From contig JBHPJE010000001.1 of the NCBI GenBank assembly GCA_042568205.1, forward strand, positions 124,001 to 188,000: a stretch of 64,000 bases of DNA, given 5' to 3'. Below are positions 16,631-25,335 of the stretch, in pieces. Within the stretch, counting starts at the first letter, position 1. Every line of letters begins with the position of its first letter. Source of the stretch: JAUVDZ01 sp042568205. Its GTDB lineage: Bacteria; Patescibacteriota; Gracilibacteria; UBA1369; PNNO01. The notes under the pieces are model-generated. The model worked only from the letters and a program-made list of their open reading frames with translations, ran no database searches and was not told the origin of the DNA. The position numbers were made by a program, and so were the translations under genes.

Positions 16631-17872
16631 ATGATTTATAATTTAAAGTATAAAAAGCAGAACCAGCTTGGCAAAGTTCTTCTTGAAAAAGAAGGCGAAA
16701 TTGTTATAAACAAGGACGAATTTCAGCTAAAAGGCAAGGGTGCAAGCGATATAGGAGAGAAAATTCAATTTAGTAATATAAAAGAATGGCGTGTTCGTGA
16801 TGATTACATCACTTTTACTACTATTTCAAAAGAAAAGTACAAGCTTAACAATCTTGGGAACCTATTTAATGACTTCTTACATGACTTTGTTAAGGCCCGA
16901 AACGACTTTTTAATGAAAGCTCTGTTTATGACAGATGGTGATCCTATAGCAGAATTTGATGCTGATTATGAGATTTTTAGTAAATATGAGAAGAGTTTGA
17001 GTAGAGGATCAGCAAAGTTGAAATTATTTGAACGTTCGATTGTGATTGTCCCATTTGAAAGAGATGCCTTTAGTATTTCTCTTAATTTTCTTAAAAAAGT
17101 TGATATTGATGCAGAATTCTACGAAATTCATCTTCTCTTAGATCAAGGATTTGTTATCCATTTTAAAAAACTTGGAAGTAATTTTGAGGATTTCAACGCT
17201 CAAATGGAGCAACTTCAGCAAAAAATGTACCAGGACACAATCGATAAGTTAAAAGATATCCTTTTAGACTATGATTCATCAACTTTAATCAAATTAGGAT
17301 ACGAAATGAAACGTGGAAAAGCTGTTAATACAAAGAAAATTGAGAAGATTAACAAAGAATTATTACCTTCAATGCAGGAAATAGTAATTCACGATGATTT
17401 AGCTAAAAAACATTACGAATATTTTGAAAAAATGGCAGATCCAGAGCACATTTACTTTGGTATCTCTCCAGAACCACCAAAACACCAGCCAAAAGAGATG
17501 AACTGTCCATATTCAACATGGTATTTTATGGGAATCCCTGAAAAAAATATAGTAGTAGCAGAAATTACAAACGGAGGATACAGAGGTGTCTACTTCTTCA
17601 AAATAATCATGGAAAAAGGTGAACCAAAAGAGAAAGTAGAAGAAAAACTACTCGAAGTTAACCAAGCGCTGTTGAAAATGAAATTCGTAACAACGGCTTT
17701 CTACAAAGATAAACGCGAATTAAGAAGAAGCATTTACAGGTTTGCTTTACGAAAATTACCATACTTAAGGCTTTTGAGGCGCTCTTATGTTGGCCGATTA
17801 ACTCCATTCAACGAAATAGACTGGGATAAAAGGATTGGGGATATATTTAAGAAGGCGGAACTAAAAAACTAA
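16631..17872 (+). CDS. Hypothetical protein, possible PH-like N-terminus
   Basis: A 413-residue soluble protein. The first about 90 residues alternate short strands (GEIVINKDEFQLKG, DDYITFTTISKEKYKLNNLG) in a pattern like a pleckstrin-homology or bacterial PH fold; a similar block recurs near 115-190 (AKLKLFERSIVIVPFERDAFSISL). The middle is helical and the segment CPYSTWYFMGIPEKNIVVAEITNGGYRGVYFF near 295-330 forms another beta domain. The C-terminus is basic. No family recognised. It ends 4 nt from a convergent gene. Confidence 0.7.
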   Translation: MIYNLKYKKQNQLGKVLLEKEGEIVINKDEFQLKGKGASDIGEKIQFSNIKEWRVRDDYITFTTISKEKYKLNNLGNLFNDFLHDFVKARNDFLMKALFMTDGDPIAEFDADYEIFSKYEKSLSRGSAKLKLFERSIVIVPFERDAFSISLNFLKKVDIDAEFYEIHLLLDQGFVIHFKKLGSNFEDFNAQMEQLQQKMYQDTIDKLKDILLDYDSSTLIKLGYEMKRGKAVNTKKIEKINKELLPSMQEIVIHDDLAKKHYEYFEKMADPEHIYFGISPEPPKHQPKEMNCPYSTWYFMGIPEKNIVVAEITNGGYRGVYFFKIIMEKGEPKEKVEEKLLEVNQALLKMKFVTTAFYKDKRELRRSIYRFALRKLPYLRLLRRSYVGRLTPFNEIDWDKRIGDIFKKAELKN

Positions 17873-17876
17873 AAAA

Positions 17877-18299
17877 CTAAAAAACGTAATAGTTTTGTAT
17901 TCCTTTACGAGGCTCATCGTCATTTTCAGGCTCTTCAGTTGGCTTTTCATCATCTGAATCTAATAAAACTGCAACTTTTTCTCTGGCTTCTTCAGTCATT
18001 TCTTCTATTCTATCTCTTAAGATTTCAAGAGATTTGTCGCTTCCCATTACTTTAAACTGATTATCACCACCTGAATACCAAATTTCAGGATCATATGCAG
18101 GATTCCATTCCATTAATTTATCTAAACAAGCTTCAGCATTTTCCCAATTATCGAAGGTTGCTACAAGTCCGCCTCCACTAGGATTCCCATCATTATCTAA
18201 AGAGTTTGCAGTAACGTAAAAATCACCTGTTTGAGGTTTTACTTCACCTTTATACATCATTATAAAAGGATCGATTACAATTTTTGGTCGTGTTTCCAT
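17877..18299 (-). CDS. Hypothetical acidic protein
   Basis: A 140-residue protein with no signal or membrane segment. Residues 1-90 contain aromatic strands (GDFYVTANSLDNDG, EIWYSGGDNQFKVMG), followed by a charged helix (EILRDRIEEMTEEAREKVAVLL) and an acidic tail. Not recognised. It has its own promoter at 18350-18322 and a leader of only about 16 nt without SD, so it is a separate transcription unit divergent from trxA. Confidence 0.65.
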   Translation of the reverse strand: METRPKIVIDPFIMMYKGEVKPQTGDFYVTANSLDNDGNPSGGGLVATFDNWENAEACLDKLMEWNPAYDPEIWYSGGDNQFKVMGSDKSLEILRDRIEEMTEEAREKVAVLLDSDDEKPTEEPENDDEPRKGIQNYYVF

Positions 18300-18321
18300 T
18301 TAAAATTTATTACAGAAGATA

Positions 18322-18350
18322 ACTATAAACCATCCGGCCATATTTGTCAA
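18322..18350 (-). promoter_or_regulatory. Promoter for the 18299 gene
   Basis: On the minus strand TTGACA (18350-18345) and TATAGT (18327-18322), 17-bp spacer. Predicted start near 18315, 16 nt before the ATG. Confidence 0.65.
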
Positions 18351-18364
18351 GCACTATATATTCT

Positions 18365-18393
18365 TTTACATTCCAACTTTCATGGTGTACAAT
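18365..18393 (+). promoter_or_regulatory. Promoter for trxA
   Basis: TTTACA (18365-18370) and TACAAT (18388-18393), 17-bp spacer; start near 18400. It excludes the upstream in-frame ATG at 18231 as the trxA start. Confidence 0.55.
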
Positions 18394-18425
18394 TCACTAC
18401 TGATTTAGTATTAACCTATAAAAGT

Positions 18426-18740
18426 ATGGCAGAAGTAACTTTTACTGACGACAACTTTAAAGATGAAACTGGAAGCGGAGTTGTGTTGGTTGATTTTTTT
18501 GCTACATGGTGCGGACCATGTAAAATGATGGCTCCAGTAATTGACGAACTGTCTGGAGAATATGAAGGAAAAGCTAAGATCGGGAAGCTTGATGTTGATG
18601 AAAACAACAAAACTGCTTCTGAGTTCGGAGTTCAGTCTATTCCAACTTTAATCATGTTTAAAGACGGAGCAGAAGTTGAAAGACTTATTGGTTTTCAATC
18701 AAAAGAAGCACTGAAAGAGGCTTTAGATAAACATATGTAA
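18426..18740 (+). CDS. trxA: Thioredoxin
   Basis: A 104-residue classical thioredoxin, a cytoplasmic dithiol-disulfide oxidoreductase. The redox site is WCGPC (Cys29, Cys32) after VVLVDFFAT; the conserved cis-Pro is in SIPTLIMFKDG. Length is standard. The ATG at 18426 is placed by homology and by the promoter just upstream; a longer frame exists but has no thioredoxin-like sequence. The SPFH gene follows after 10 nt, probably co-transcribed. Confidence 0.97.
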   Translation: MAEVTFTDDNFKDETGSGVVLVDFFATWCGPCKMMAPVIDELSGEYEGKAKIGKLDVDENNKTASEFGVQSIPTLIMFKDGAEVERLIGFQSKEALKEALDKHM

Positions 18741-18750
18741 TCAAAATATT

Positions 18751-19629
18751 ATGGCTAATGTAACAGAACTAAAAGCAAGGTTTTTAGATGGACCTAAGAA
18801 ATTTGGGCTAATTGTACCGATTGTTATTGTAATAATCGTGGCATTTATTATTATGGATGGACTTGTTAGTGTGCCTGCTGGTCACGTTGCAGTTATTTTT
18901 GACCAAGGTCATGGAGTTTTAGAAAATGAAATGGACGAAGGTCTTCATTTAAAGATTCCTTTTTGGCAAAATGCAACAATTATGGATGCAAGAACTCAAG
19001 AATACACAATGAGTATTTTGCAGGGTGAGGGTGCAAAACATAATGATGACAGTATTGAGTCGCGATCAAAAGATGGACAGGTGATTTGGGTTGATGCAAC
19101 GATCCTTTATCATATTGATAAAACTGAAGCAGATAATATTAAACGAACTTTAGGTACAAAAGAGGAATATAATTCAAAAATTGTACGACCTAGAGCTCGC
19201 GAAGTATTACGTGGAGTTGTAGCAAGATTTAATGCGTTAGATCTTGTGTCAGAATTAAGAGTTGATATGGTTGAAGAGATGAACGCAGATTTAGCAGAAG
19301 CTTATGCTAAACAAAATATTATCTTAGAAGAGGTTGTTTTAAGAAACATAACTTTTTCGGTTGATTTTGCTAACGCTGTTGAAGAAAAAGAGGTAGCAAG
19401 ACAACGAATTAAAACAGCACAGTATCAAAAAGAACAAGCTACAGAGCTTAAAGAAAAGATAATTATCGAAGCTCAGGCAGAAGCCGAAGGTATTAGATTA
19501 AAAGGTGATGCACTTCGAAGTAATCCTGAAGTTATTCAATTAGAGTTCGTGAATAAACTTGGACCAAATGTCCAATGGGGGATACTTCCTAGCAATTCAA
19601 CTCCGCTTGTTAACGTTCCCGGATTTTAA
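18751..19629 (+). CDS. Prohibitin/SPFH (band 7) domain membrane protein
   Basis: A 292-residue protein with one membrane helix near residues 18-42 (IVPIVIVIIVAFIIMDGLV) followed by a prohibitin-type SPFH domain: VPAGHVAVIFDQGHGVLENEMDEG, KDGQVIWVDATILYHID and VRPRAREVLRGVVARFNALDL. A long charged helix (EVARQRIKTAQYQKEQATELKEK) precedes a short tail. Such proteins form large ring or cage assemblies that organise membrane regions and proteases. It follows trxA by 10 nt. Its last 20 nt overlap the convergent MFS gene. No NfeD or FtsH gene is adjacent. Confidence 0.92.
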   Translation: MANVTELKARFLDGPKKFGLIVPIVIVIIVAFIIMDGLVSVPAGHVAVIFDQGHGVLENEMDEGLHLKIPFWQNATIMDARTQEYTMSILQGEGAKHNDDSIESRSKDGQVIWVDATILYHIDKTEADNIKRTLGTKEEYNSKIVRPRAREVLRGVVARFNALDLVSELRVDMVEEMNADLAEAYAKQNIILEEVVLRNITFSVDFANAVEEKEVARQRIKTAQYQKEQATELKEKIIIEAQAEAEGIRLKGDALRSNPEVIQLEFVNKLGPNVQWGILPSNSTPLVNVPGF

Positions 19630-20770
19630 GAACAATAAATAATAGCGTTGAAAGTAGCGTCAATATGGCGCTGTAAGTAAACGCTATTTTTGGATCCCAA
19701 TATTCCCATAAGAAACCAACAACTATGCTTGCAGGTAGCGCACAAATCCCTAAAATAAAACTATAGATTCCTATAGCTGAGCTTGAATAACTTTCTGGAA
19801 CTATTTCAGTTACAAGTGCTTTTGAAGCTCCAACAGTGAATGCATAAAACATTCCATACAAAATAAACACGATCCATATAAATGCAGAAGGTAAATTAAA
19901 TGCAAACAACATGCAGCAAATTAAAAAGAAAATGTTTCCAATAATTATAGTTGGGATTCGCCCAATCTTATCTGAAAGATTCCCTGCAGGAAGAGCAAAA
20001 GCAGCATAAGAAATTGTGTAAATTAAGTAAACAACAGGCACTAAAGCTAACGACAAGCCAAGATTTGTTGCTCTTAAAATAAAGAATGCATAACTCATAT
20101 TCCCGATAGCAAAAAGGAATGTAGGAATCAAAAAGAGCTTAAACTTTTTAGGTAAATGTTTTAAATCTTTAAATCTTACTTTCTGAGTTCTTTCTTTTAA
20201 ACCTTTGTCTTCTTTAACTTTAAAAATCGAAATCAACATCGAAATAATGCCTGGGATAAAGGCAATCAGGAAGAGCGGTTTTAAAGTTCCAGGTAAAAAA
20301 TAAAGGATTATAGATAATGTCATTACACCTGTAACTGCTCCCAGCGTATCCATCATTCTTTGCCAACCAAATGCCGAGCCTAAATGCTTTTCCTCGCTTG
20401 ATGCTGCTAACAGTGCATCTCGCGGCGGGTCCCTAAGACCTTTTCCTGTTCTTTCAAATAGACGAATTATGAGAACACTAACCCAGCCAGTCGCAAATAC
20501 ATAAATTGGCTTTAAAAAGGCAGGGATTGAATATCCCAAAACAATAAAAATCTTACGTTTCTTTAATTTATCTGAAAGATACCCACTTACAACCTTCGTA
20601 AAACTTGAAAAACTCTCAGCGGTACCTTCAATAATACCAATAAATGCCTTATTTATGCCCAAAGACTCATAAAATATTGGAAGTATCGGCATTAGCATTT
20701 CACTTGAGAAATCTGTGAAAAAACTAACAAATCCAAGCCAAAATACGTTTTTTTGTTTCTTGATTTTCAT
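19610..20770 (-). CDS. MFS transporter
   Basis: A 386-residue major facilitator with twelve predicted helices. It begins WLGFVSFFTDFSSEMLMPILP (helix 1); the loop 2-3 signature appears as GYLSDKLKKRKIF and is echoed after helix 8 by GNLSDKIGRIPTI. The sequence ERTGKGLRDPPRDALLAAS after helix 4 is typical of an uncharacterised MFS group near drug exporters. Substrate is unknown. It overlaps the SPFH gene 3' end by 20 nt and its start lies back-to-back with the promoter of the GC-rich 20929 gene. Confidence 0.87.
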   Translation of the reverse strand: MKIKKQKNVFWLGFVSFFTDFSSEMLMPILPIFYESLGINKAFIGIIEGTAESFSSFTKVVSGYLSDKLKKRKIFIVLGYSIPAFLKPIYVFATGWVSVLIIRLFERTGKGLRDPPRDALLAASSEEKHLGSAFGWQRMMDTLGAVTGVMTLSIILYFLPGTLKPLFLIAFIPGIISMLISIFKVKEDKGLKERTQKVRFKDLKHLPKKFKLFLIPTFLFAIGNMSYAFFILRATNLGLSLALVPVVYLIYTISYAAFALPAGNLSDKIGRIPTIIIGNIFFLICCMLFAFNLPSAFIWIVFILYGMFYAFTVGASKALVTEIVPESYSSSAIGIYSFILGICALPASIVVGFLWEYWDPKIAFTYSAILTLLSTLLFIVLKIRER

Positions 20771-20805
20771 GATTTAAGTATATACAAACTTTAACAACAA
20801 TATAA

Positions 20806-20833
20806 TTGACAAATATTCAAAAATCATTATTAT
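20806..20833 (+). promoter_or_regulatory. Promoter for GC-rich island 2 gene
   Basis: TTGACA (20806-20811) and TATTAT (20828-20833), 16-bp spacer, in AT-rich host-like DNA. Start near 20840 gives a leader of about 90 nt that turns GC-rich from about 20860. Confidence 0.65.
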
Positions 20834-20864
20834 GTTCGCAAATTGGACTTTGATTCAATGTCGT

Positions 20865-20890
20865 ACTCCCTGGCATAGTGCTAGAGGAGT
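20865..20890 (+). promoter_or_regulatory. Leader hairpin before island 2 gene
   Basis: ACTCC-CTGGCA (20865-20875) pairs with TGCTAG-A-GGAGT (20879-20890) around a 3-nt loop: eleven pairs including one G-U, with one bulged A. It sits between promoter and SD. It contains GGAG in its 3' arm, so it could hide an alternative ribosome site. Function unknown. Confidence 0.5.
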
Positions 20891-20928
20891 TTGAAAACCA
20901 GATTGCTAAAAGGAACAGGTGAGAGAAG

Positions 20929-21216
20929 ATGTGTGTGACCATTACGATCACTCAGATGAATGTCATCAGAGGCCCTAGCATGCAGGAGATCAACGCTGCT
21001 GTGGGCAAACCGCGAACGCTCGGTTTCACGGATCACTTCGGTACGGAGTGGCACTTCTATATCAGTGAGTTGCACAACCATCCAACCCGCTCCGACCGAA
21101 TCGTGATCTTCGCGACCCTCAGCGGGGAAGAGGCCACCCTCTACTACAACCCCAATGCCCGCAAAGGCGATGGGATCGTCGGCTGCTGGGAGCTCCATTC
21201 CCCCATCGACGACTGA
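20929..21216 (+). CDS. Orphan protein of GC-rich island 2
   Basis: A 95-residue soluble protein starting MCVTITITQMNVIRGPSMQE; no signal peptide, membrane helix or recognised family. Codons end mostly in C or G (ATC, GGC, CCC), unlike flanking genes. AGGTGA lies 6 nt before the ATG as a Shine-Dalgarno site, with AAGGA further upstream. The unit has its own AT-rich promoter, a leader hairpin and a GC-rich hairpin after the stop (21244-21271), so it is a self-contained single-gene unit between the MFS gene and rpsO. Composition and SD use suggest transfer from a GC-richer, SD-using genome. Function unknown. Confidence 0.75.
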   Translation: MCVTITITQMNVIRGPSMQEINAAVGKPRTLGFTDHFGTEWHFYISELHNHPTRSDRIVIFATLSGEEATLYYNPNARKGDGIVGCWELHSPIDD

Positions 21217-21243
21217 TCTTCAACGACTGATCGAAGTCCTTAT

Positions 21244-21271
21244 CCCCTGCTCACTAAAAGGTGAGCGGGGG
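21244..21271 (+). terminator. Terminator-like hairpin after island 2 gene
   Basis: CCCCTGCTCAC (21244-21254) pairs with GTGAGCGGGG (21261-21270) around a 6-nt loop with one G-U pair. The stretch after it is only moderately T-rich, so termination strength is uncertain. Confidence 0.5.
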
Positions 21272-21286
21272 ATTTGGCATTTCTCC

Positions 21287-21315
21287 TTGCCAAATTAGCG
21301 CATTTCTGGTAAATT
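21287..21315 (+). promoter_or_regulatory. Promoter for rpsO
   Basis: TTGCCA (21287-21292) and TAAATT (21310-21315), 17-bp spacer; start near 21322, leader about 76 nt. Confidence 0.5.
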
Positions 21316-21334
21316 TACCTAGGTTAAAAAATGC

Positions 21335-21377
21335 CTGTCTTTTAGCAGCCGATAAAGGCGAAAAGAGGATAGGACAG
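21335..21377 (+). promoter_or_regulatory. Candidate S15 autoregulatory leader
   Basis: In the rpsO leader CTGTC (21335-21339) pairs with GACAG (21373-21377), enclosing CTTTT/AAAAG and GCC/GGC pairs with a GATAAA loop: one long interrupted hairpin ending 20 nt before the ATG. S15 represses its own translation through leader structures that differ between phyla. This is a structural suggestion only; it matches no named S15 leader I can recall in detail. Confidence 0.4.
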
Positions 21378-21397
21378 TATTAAATAACGAACGCATT

Positions 21398-21661
21398 ATG
21401 AAACGCGCTAACAAGAAGAAGCTAATTACAAAACACGCACAGCATCCAAAAGATACTGGGTCTGCACAAGTTCAAGTTGCCGTTCTCACTGAGAGAATTA
21501 ACGAAGTGCAGTCACATTTGAATGACCATCCAAAAGATAATCATTCAAGACGTGGCCTACTTGGAATGGTAGGTAAAAGAAGAAAGCTTCTTAATTACTT
21601 AAGACTGAATAATAAAGAAGATTATGATGGTCTTATTACTAAATTGAAATTAAGAAAATAG
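21398..21661 (+). CDS. rpsO: Ribosomal protein S15
   Basis: An 87-residue S15, which binds the central domain of 16S rRNA early in 30S assembly. Recognisable segments are KDTGSAQVQVAVLTERI, LNDHPKDNHSRRGLLGMVGK and RRKLLNYLRLNN. Length is standard. The pnp gene follows after 137 nt, the widespread rpsO-pnp order. The ATG at 21398 has no SD. Between the two genes an AT-rich inverted repeat (TTAATTAATC near 21662 and GATTTAATTAA near 21684) could be an RNA-processing or weak termination hairpin. Confidence 0.98.
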   Translation: MKRANKKKLITKHAQHPKDTGSAQVQVAVLTERINEVQSHLNDHPKDNHSRRGLLGMVGKRRKLLNYLRLNNKEDYDGLITKLKLRK

Positions 21662-21798
21662 TTAATTAATCGCTCTTTTAAGGGATTTAATTAAGCTTAG
21701 GTACAGGTTCCAGTATTGCAAATATATGCAATTTTGAAACTTGTTCCTCAAGTTTATACGATTCCATAAAGGGCACTATCATATAACCCTTATTTATT

Positions 21799-23946
21799 AT
21801 GGGATCAACAGATTTCTCACTTGATCTAGCCGGTCGTCAATTTACTATTGAAACCGGTGAGTTAGCTACGCAAGCTGGCGGATCAGCAATGGTGTCTTTA
21901 GGAGACACAAAAATTCTAGCAGCAGCAACAATGGGTGATGCTAGACCAGGAACAGACTTTTTTCCTCTGCAATGTGAATACGTAGAAAAATTTTATGCAT
22001 CAGGTAAAATTAGTGGTTCAAGATTTATTAAACGTGGAGGACGTCCAAGTGAAAACGCGGTACTAAATTCTCGTATGATTGATCGTCCGATTCGTCCTTT
22101 ATTTCCAAAAGGGACAACAAACGACACTCAGGTTATTTGTACTGTTATGTCAGCAGATATGGAAGTAAGCCCAGGACCTCTTGCTATTACAGCAGCATCA
22201 TGTGCGCTTATGATTAGTGGTTTGCCATTTGAAGGACCAATTGCAGGTGTACGAGTTGGACTTATAGATGGTGAATTAGTTTTAAATCCTACTTACGAAC
22301 AAGCCCTTGATGGTGATTTAGATTTAGTTGTTGCGGGTACTGAAGACGCAATTACAATGGTTGAAGCTGGAGCAAAAGAAGTTGATAACGAAATGATGGT
22401 TAAAGCTTTGGAATTTGGTCATAAATATATTGCTGAGCTTTGCCAGTTACAAAAGAAATTTGCAGCAGCATATCCAAAAGAATCAACAGTTAAGCTTATC
22501 ATGGCTGAACCTAATCCAGATGCTGCAGCGGCAGTTGAAGGTTTTGTTACAGAAGATATGCTAAACACTGTAAAAGGTGTTACTAAAAAGGAAATTAAAG
22601 AATCAATTCATGCAATTGAAGATCAACTTGCAGAAAAATTTGCTGCTGAACTAGAAGAAGAAAAATTCACTCAAAGAGATTTGAATGAAATCCTGAACAA
22701 ATATATTGAAAAGAACATGCGTAAGAATATCCTTGAAAAAGAGGAAAGAATTGATGGACGAAAAATTGATGAAGTTCGAAAACTTGAATGCAAATTAGAC
22801 CTACTTCCACGTGCTCATGGATCAGCATTATTCCAAAGAGGTGAAACTCAGGCGCTAACTGTTACAACACTTGGTGGCCCTGGAGATAAATTGATTGTTG
22901 ATACAATGGAGCAGGATATGGAAAAACGTTACATGCATTTTTATAATTTCCCACCTTTTTCAGTTGGTGAAACAAGACCAATGCGTGGACCAGGACGTCG
23001 TGAAATTGGGCACGGGGCACTTGCTGAAAGAGCACTTGTTCCTGTACTTCCGGATGAAAAAGACTTCCCATATACAATGATCTTAGAGTCAGAAATTCTA
23101 ACTTGTAACGGATCAAGTTCGATGGCTTCTGTATGCGGATCTTCACTGTCATTGATGGCTTGTGGAGTTCCAATTAAGAGTCACGTTTCTGCGATAGCAA
23201 TGGGATTAGTAACTGATGGAGAAGGTAATCATAAAATCCTTTCAGACATTCAGGGAATGGAAGATTTTGCTGGAGATATGGACTTTAAAGTGGCTGGTAC
23301 AACAAAAGGTATTACAGCACTTCAAATGGATATTAAGATTAAGGGACTTTCACTTGAATTAATGCGTGAAGCTTTAAGTCGGGCAAATGAATCAAGAATG
23401 ATAGTTATGAACGCGATGAGTGAAGCAATTGCTGCTCCTCGAACTGAAAAATCTAAGTTTGCACCGTTGATTATGAATATCAAGATTCATCCTGATCAAA
23501 TCAGAGATGTTATTGGTAAAGGTGGTGAAACAATTCAAGGTCTTACAAAAGAATGGGATGTTAATATTGATATCGACGATGATGGAAACGTTGTTGTTAC
23601 TGCGCCAGACCAAGAAAAAGGTAACGGAGCTGTTGATGCAATTAAAAAGATTACTTATATGCCAGAAGTTGGTGAAGAATTTGAAGGTGAAGTTGTAAGA
23701 ATTATGGACTTCGGGGCATTCGTTCAAATCGCTCCAGGTAAAGATGGCTTAGTTCATATTTCACAAATCGCTCACGAAAGAGTTAACAAAGTTGAAGATA
23801 AATTAAAGATGGGAGACAAAGTTAAAGTTAAATTAATGGAAATCGATGACCAGGGACGATACAACCTTTCAATGAAAGCATTATTACCAAAGCCAGCAGG
23901 TTCATCTCATGATAAACCGCATGGTGATAAGCCAAAGCACGACTAA
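21799..23946 (+). CDS. pnp: Polyribonucleotide nucleotidyltransferase (PNPase)
   Basis: A 715-residue phosphorolytic 3'-5' exoribonuclease of the RNA degradation machinery. Two RNase PH-like domains (about 10-210 and 315-540) flank an alpha-helical linker; the second carries RMHFYNFPPFSVGE-type sequence, GRREIGHGALAERAL and DIQGMEDFAGDMDFKVAGT. A KH domain (IRDVIGKGGETIQGLTKEW) and an S1 domain (GEEFEGEVVRIMDFGAFVQI) follow, then a short His/Lys tail. Full length. Start at 21799 fits the family and has an AT-rich leader with no SD. Paired with rpsO upstream. Confidence 0.98.
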   Translation: MGSTDFSLDLAGRQFTIETGELATQAGGSAMVSLGDTKILAAATMGDARPGTDFFPLQCEYVEKFYASGKISGSRFIKRGGRPSENAVLNSRMIDRPIRPLFPKGTTNDTQVICTVMSADMEVSPGPLAITAASCALMISGLPFEGPIAGVRVGLIDGELVLNPTYEQALDGDLDLVVAGTEDAITMVEAGAKEVDNEMMVKALEFGHKYIAELCQLQKKFAAAYPKESTVKLIMAEPNPDAAAAVEGFVTEDMLNTVKGVTKKEIKESIHAIEDQLAEKFAAELEEEKFTQRDLNEILNKYIEKNMRKNILEKEERIDGRKIDEVRKLECKLDLLPRAHGSALFQRGETQALTVTTLGGPGDKLIVDTMEQDMEKRYMHFYNFPPFSVGETRPMRGPGRREIGHGALAERALVPVLPDEKDFPYTMILESEILTCNGSSSMASVCGSSLSLMACGVPIKSHVSAIAMGLVTDGEGNHKILSDIQGMEDFAGDMDFKVAGTTKGITALQMDIKIKGLSLELMREALSRANESRMIVMNAMSEAIAAPRTEKSKFAPLIMNIKIHPDQIRDVIGKGGETIQGLTKEWDVNIDIDDDGNVVVTAPDQEKGNGAVDAIKKITYMPEVGEEFEGEVVRIMDFGAFVQIAPGKDGLVHISQIAHERVNKVEDKLKMGDKVKVKLMEIDDQGRYNLSMKALLPKPAGSSHDKPHGDKPKHD

Positions 23947-23964
23947 AAGATAATTTAAGTTCTA

Positions 23965-23987
23965 GTGGGTAGATCCGATCTGCCCAC
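23965..23987. terminator. Hairpin between convergent pnp and M23 genes
   Basis: GTGGGTAGA (23965-23973) pairs with TCTGCCCAC (23979-23987), one G-U, 5-nt loop. AGATCCGAT occurs at 23971-23979 and again at 23990-23998. No T-tract follows, so it may block exonucleases rather than terminate. Confidence 0.4.
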
Positions 23988-23997
23988 CAGATCCGAT

Positions 23998-25287
23998 TTA
24001 AAACTTCCCATCCAGCCACTCATAATTATCTACGATTATATCGCCAACAAATACTGTGAAGTGTAGGTGTGAGCCTGTGGCGATTCCAGTTGAGCCCATT
24101 TTTGCTATTAAGTCGCCTTTTGAAACTCGATCGCCTTTTTGTACATCTAAGCTGGCACAATGAAGATACATTGTGAATACATTTTGCCCGTGATCTATCA
24201 CTACGGTATTACCATATGACATTGTTTCTTCAGCCAAAGTAACGATTCCTGTGTTTGAGGCGTAGATTTCAGTGCCTTCGACGTTTGCGTAATCTAAGCC
24301 AAAATGTGAGCCTGAGAACGCACCGTTTATATAGATTGTATCGCCGAACCCAAGAGTGAGAATGCCATCTGTTGGTACGATGAATTTATCTTCCCATAAT
24401 TGCTCAGGATGAGGAGCTGCTTTTGCGCCATTTATTAATTCCCATGTATTGTCGATTTTATCTGATGCAAAAAGTTCGTTTTTTTGAGGTGTTAATTGGA
24501 TATATTCTGTTGGATATTGCCTGTTTAAAACATTTACATCGTAATTTTGTTCTGAATCGGTTTTGATGATCAATTTCCTTTCTCCTGATTCCGATGTTCT
24601 GTGAATTCCAACGTATCCTCTAAAATAAGCCTTGTTTTCGATTTCTTTGAATTTGTCAGGAGCTATTGTTCTTTGAAGAACAATTTTAGCTTCATCGAAA
24701 TTTATGTATCTATCTGGACGCATATAACCATCCGGATATCCTTGAAAAATTCCTGTTTCGATTGCCTTTTGGATATATTCATAATGCCAATCGTCAGGTG
24801 AAACATCCGGGAAGTTTACCGACTTTGGATCTTTACTTTCAGGATCTAAACCTTCTACCAAAATTTTTGCAATATGAGCACGAGAAATGGGATCGTAAGG
24901 ACCAAAATTGCCATTTTCATAACCATTAACCATACCTAGTGCATGGGCTTTTTGTATATATTCTTTAAATGGATTTTCATCACTAACATCTGGGAATTCT
25001 CCTGTTAATTCTAAGTTCGGATGTTCAAAAAGATGATTGTCAAAAAAGAGTTTTAAAAATTCAGCACGACTTAAATATTCGTCCCATTTAGGTGCTCTTT
25101 CAACTTCAAAAAATTTGATCTCTTTATCTCCAAATAGGCCTGTGATTGATTCATTTTCATATTTAGGGATATCAACCTGAAAAGTTCGCCCACGCTCAAC
25201 TTGATCTGGAGGTTTAATAGGGGTATTTGCAATTGCAGTTTGCGCAAAAAGAAACAAAAGTAAGCTAATTGATGCGAGTTTTTTCAT
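23998..25287 (-). CDS. SLH-anchored M23 (LytM) peptidoglycan endopeptidase
   Basis: A 429-residue exported protein: signal peptide (KLASISLLLFLFAQTAIA), then SLH domains around residues 70-225 (FPDVSDENPFKEYIQKA..GYENGNFGPYDPISRAHIAKIL; FPDVSPDDWHYEYIQKA..GYPDGYMRPDRYINFDEAKIVL) that anchor it to wall polysaccharide, and a C-terminal M23 domain. Zn ligands are His and Asp of GSHFGLDYA and His of GSHLHFTVF, with a second catalytic-type His in MYLHCASLDVQKGD. It would cleave peptide bridges of peptidoglycan at the surface. The order SLH then M23 is unusual but complete. It converges on pnp. Confidence 0.92.
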   Translation of the reverse strand: MKKLASISLLLFLFAQTAIANTPIKPPDQVERGRTFQVDIPKYENESITGLFGDKEIKFFEVERAPKWDEYLSRAEFLKLFFDNHLFEHPNLELTGEFPDVSDENPFKEYIQKAHALGMVNGYENGNFGPYDPISRAHIAKILVEGLDPESKDPKSVNFPDVSPDDWHYEYIQKAIETGIFQGYPDGYMRPDRYINFDEAKIVLQRTIAPDKFKEIENKAYFRGYVGIHRTSESGERKLIIKTDSEQNYDVNVLNRQYPTEYIQLTPQKNELFASDKIDNTWELINGAKAAPHPEQLWEDKFIVPTDGILTLGFGDTIYINGAFSGSHFGLDYANVEGTEIYASNTGIVTLAEETMSYGNTVVIDHGQNVFTMYLHCASLDVQKGDRVSKGDLIAKMGSTGIATGSHLHFTVFVGDIIVDNYEWLDGKF

Positions 25288-25335
25288 GTTGTATTTTATA
25301 ATGTGTGAGATATAATCTTAATACAATTCTACCCC

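Noticed and set aside
18231..18425. N-terminal extension of thioredoxin
   Set aside because: No thioredoxin-like sequence, and it lies upstream of the trxA promoter and across a divergent gene start.
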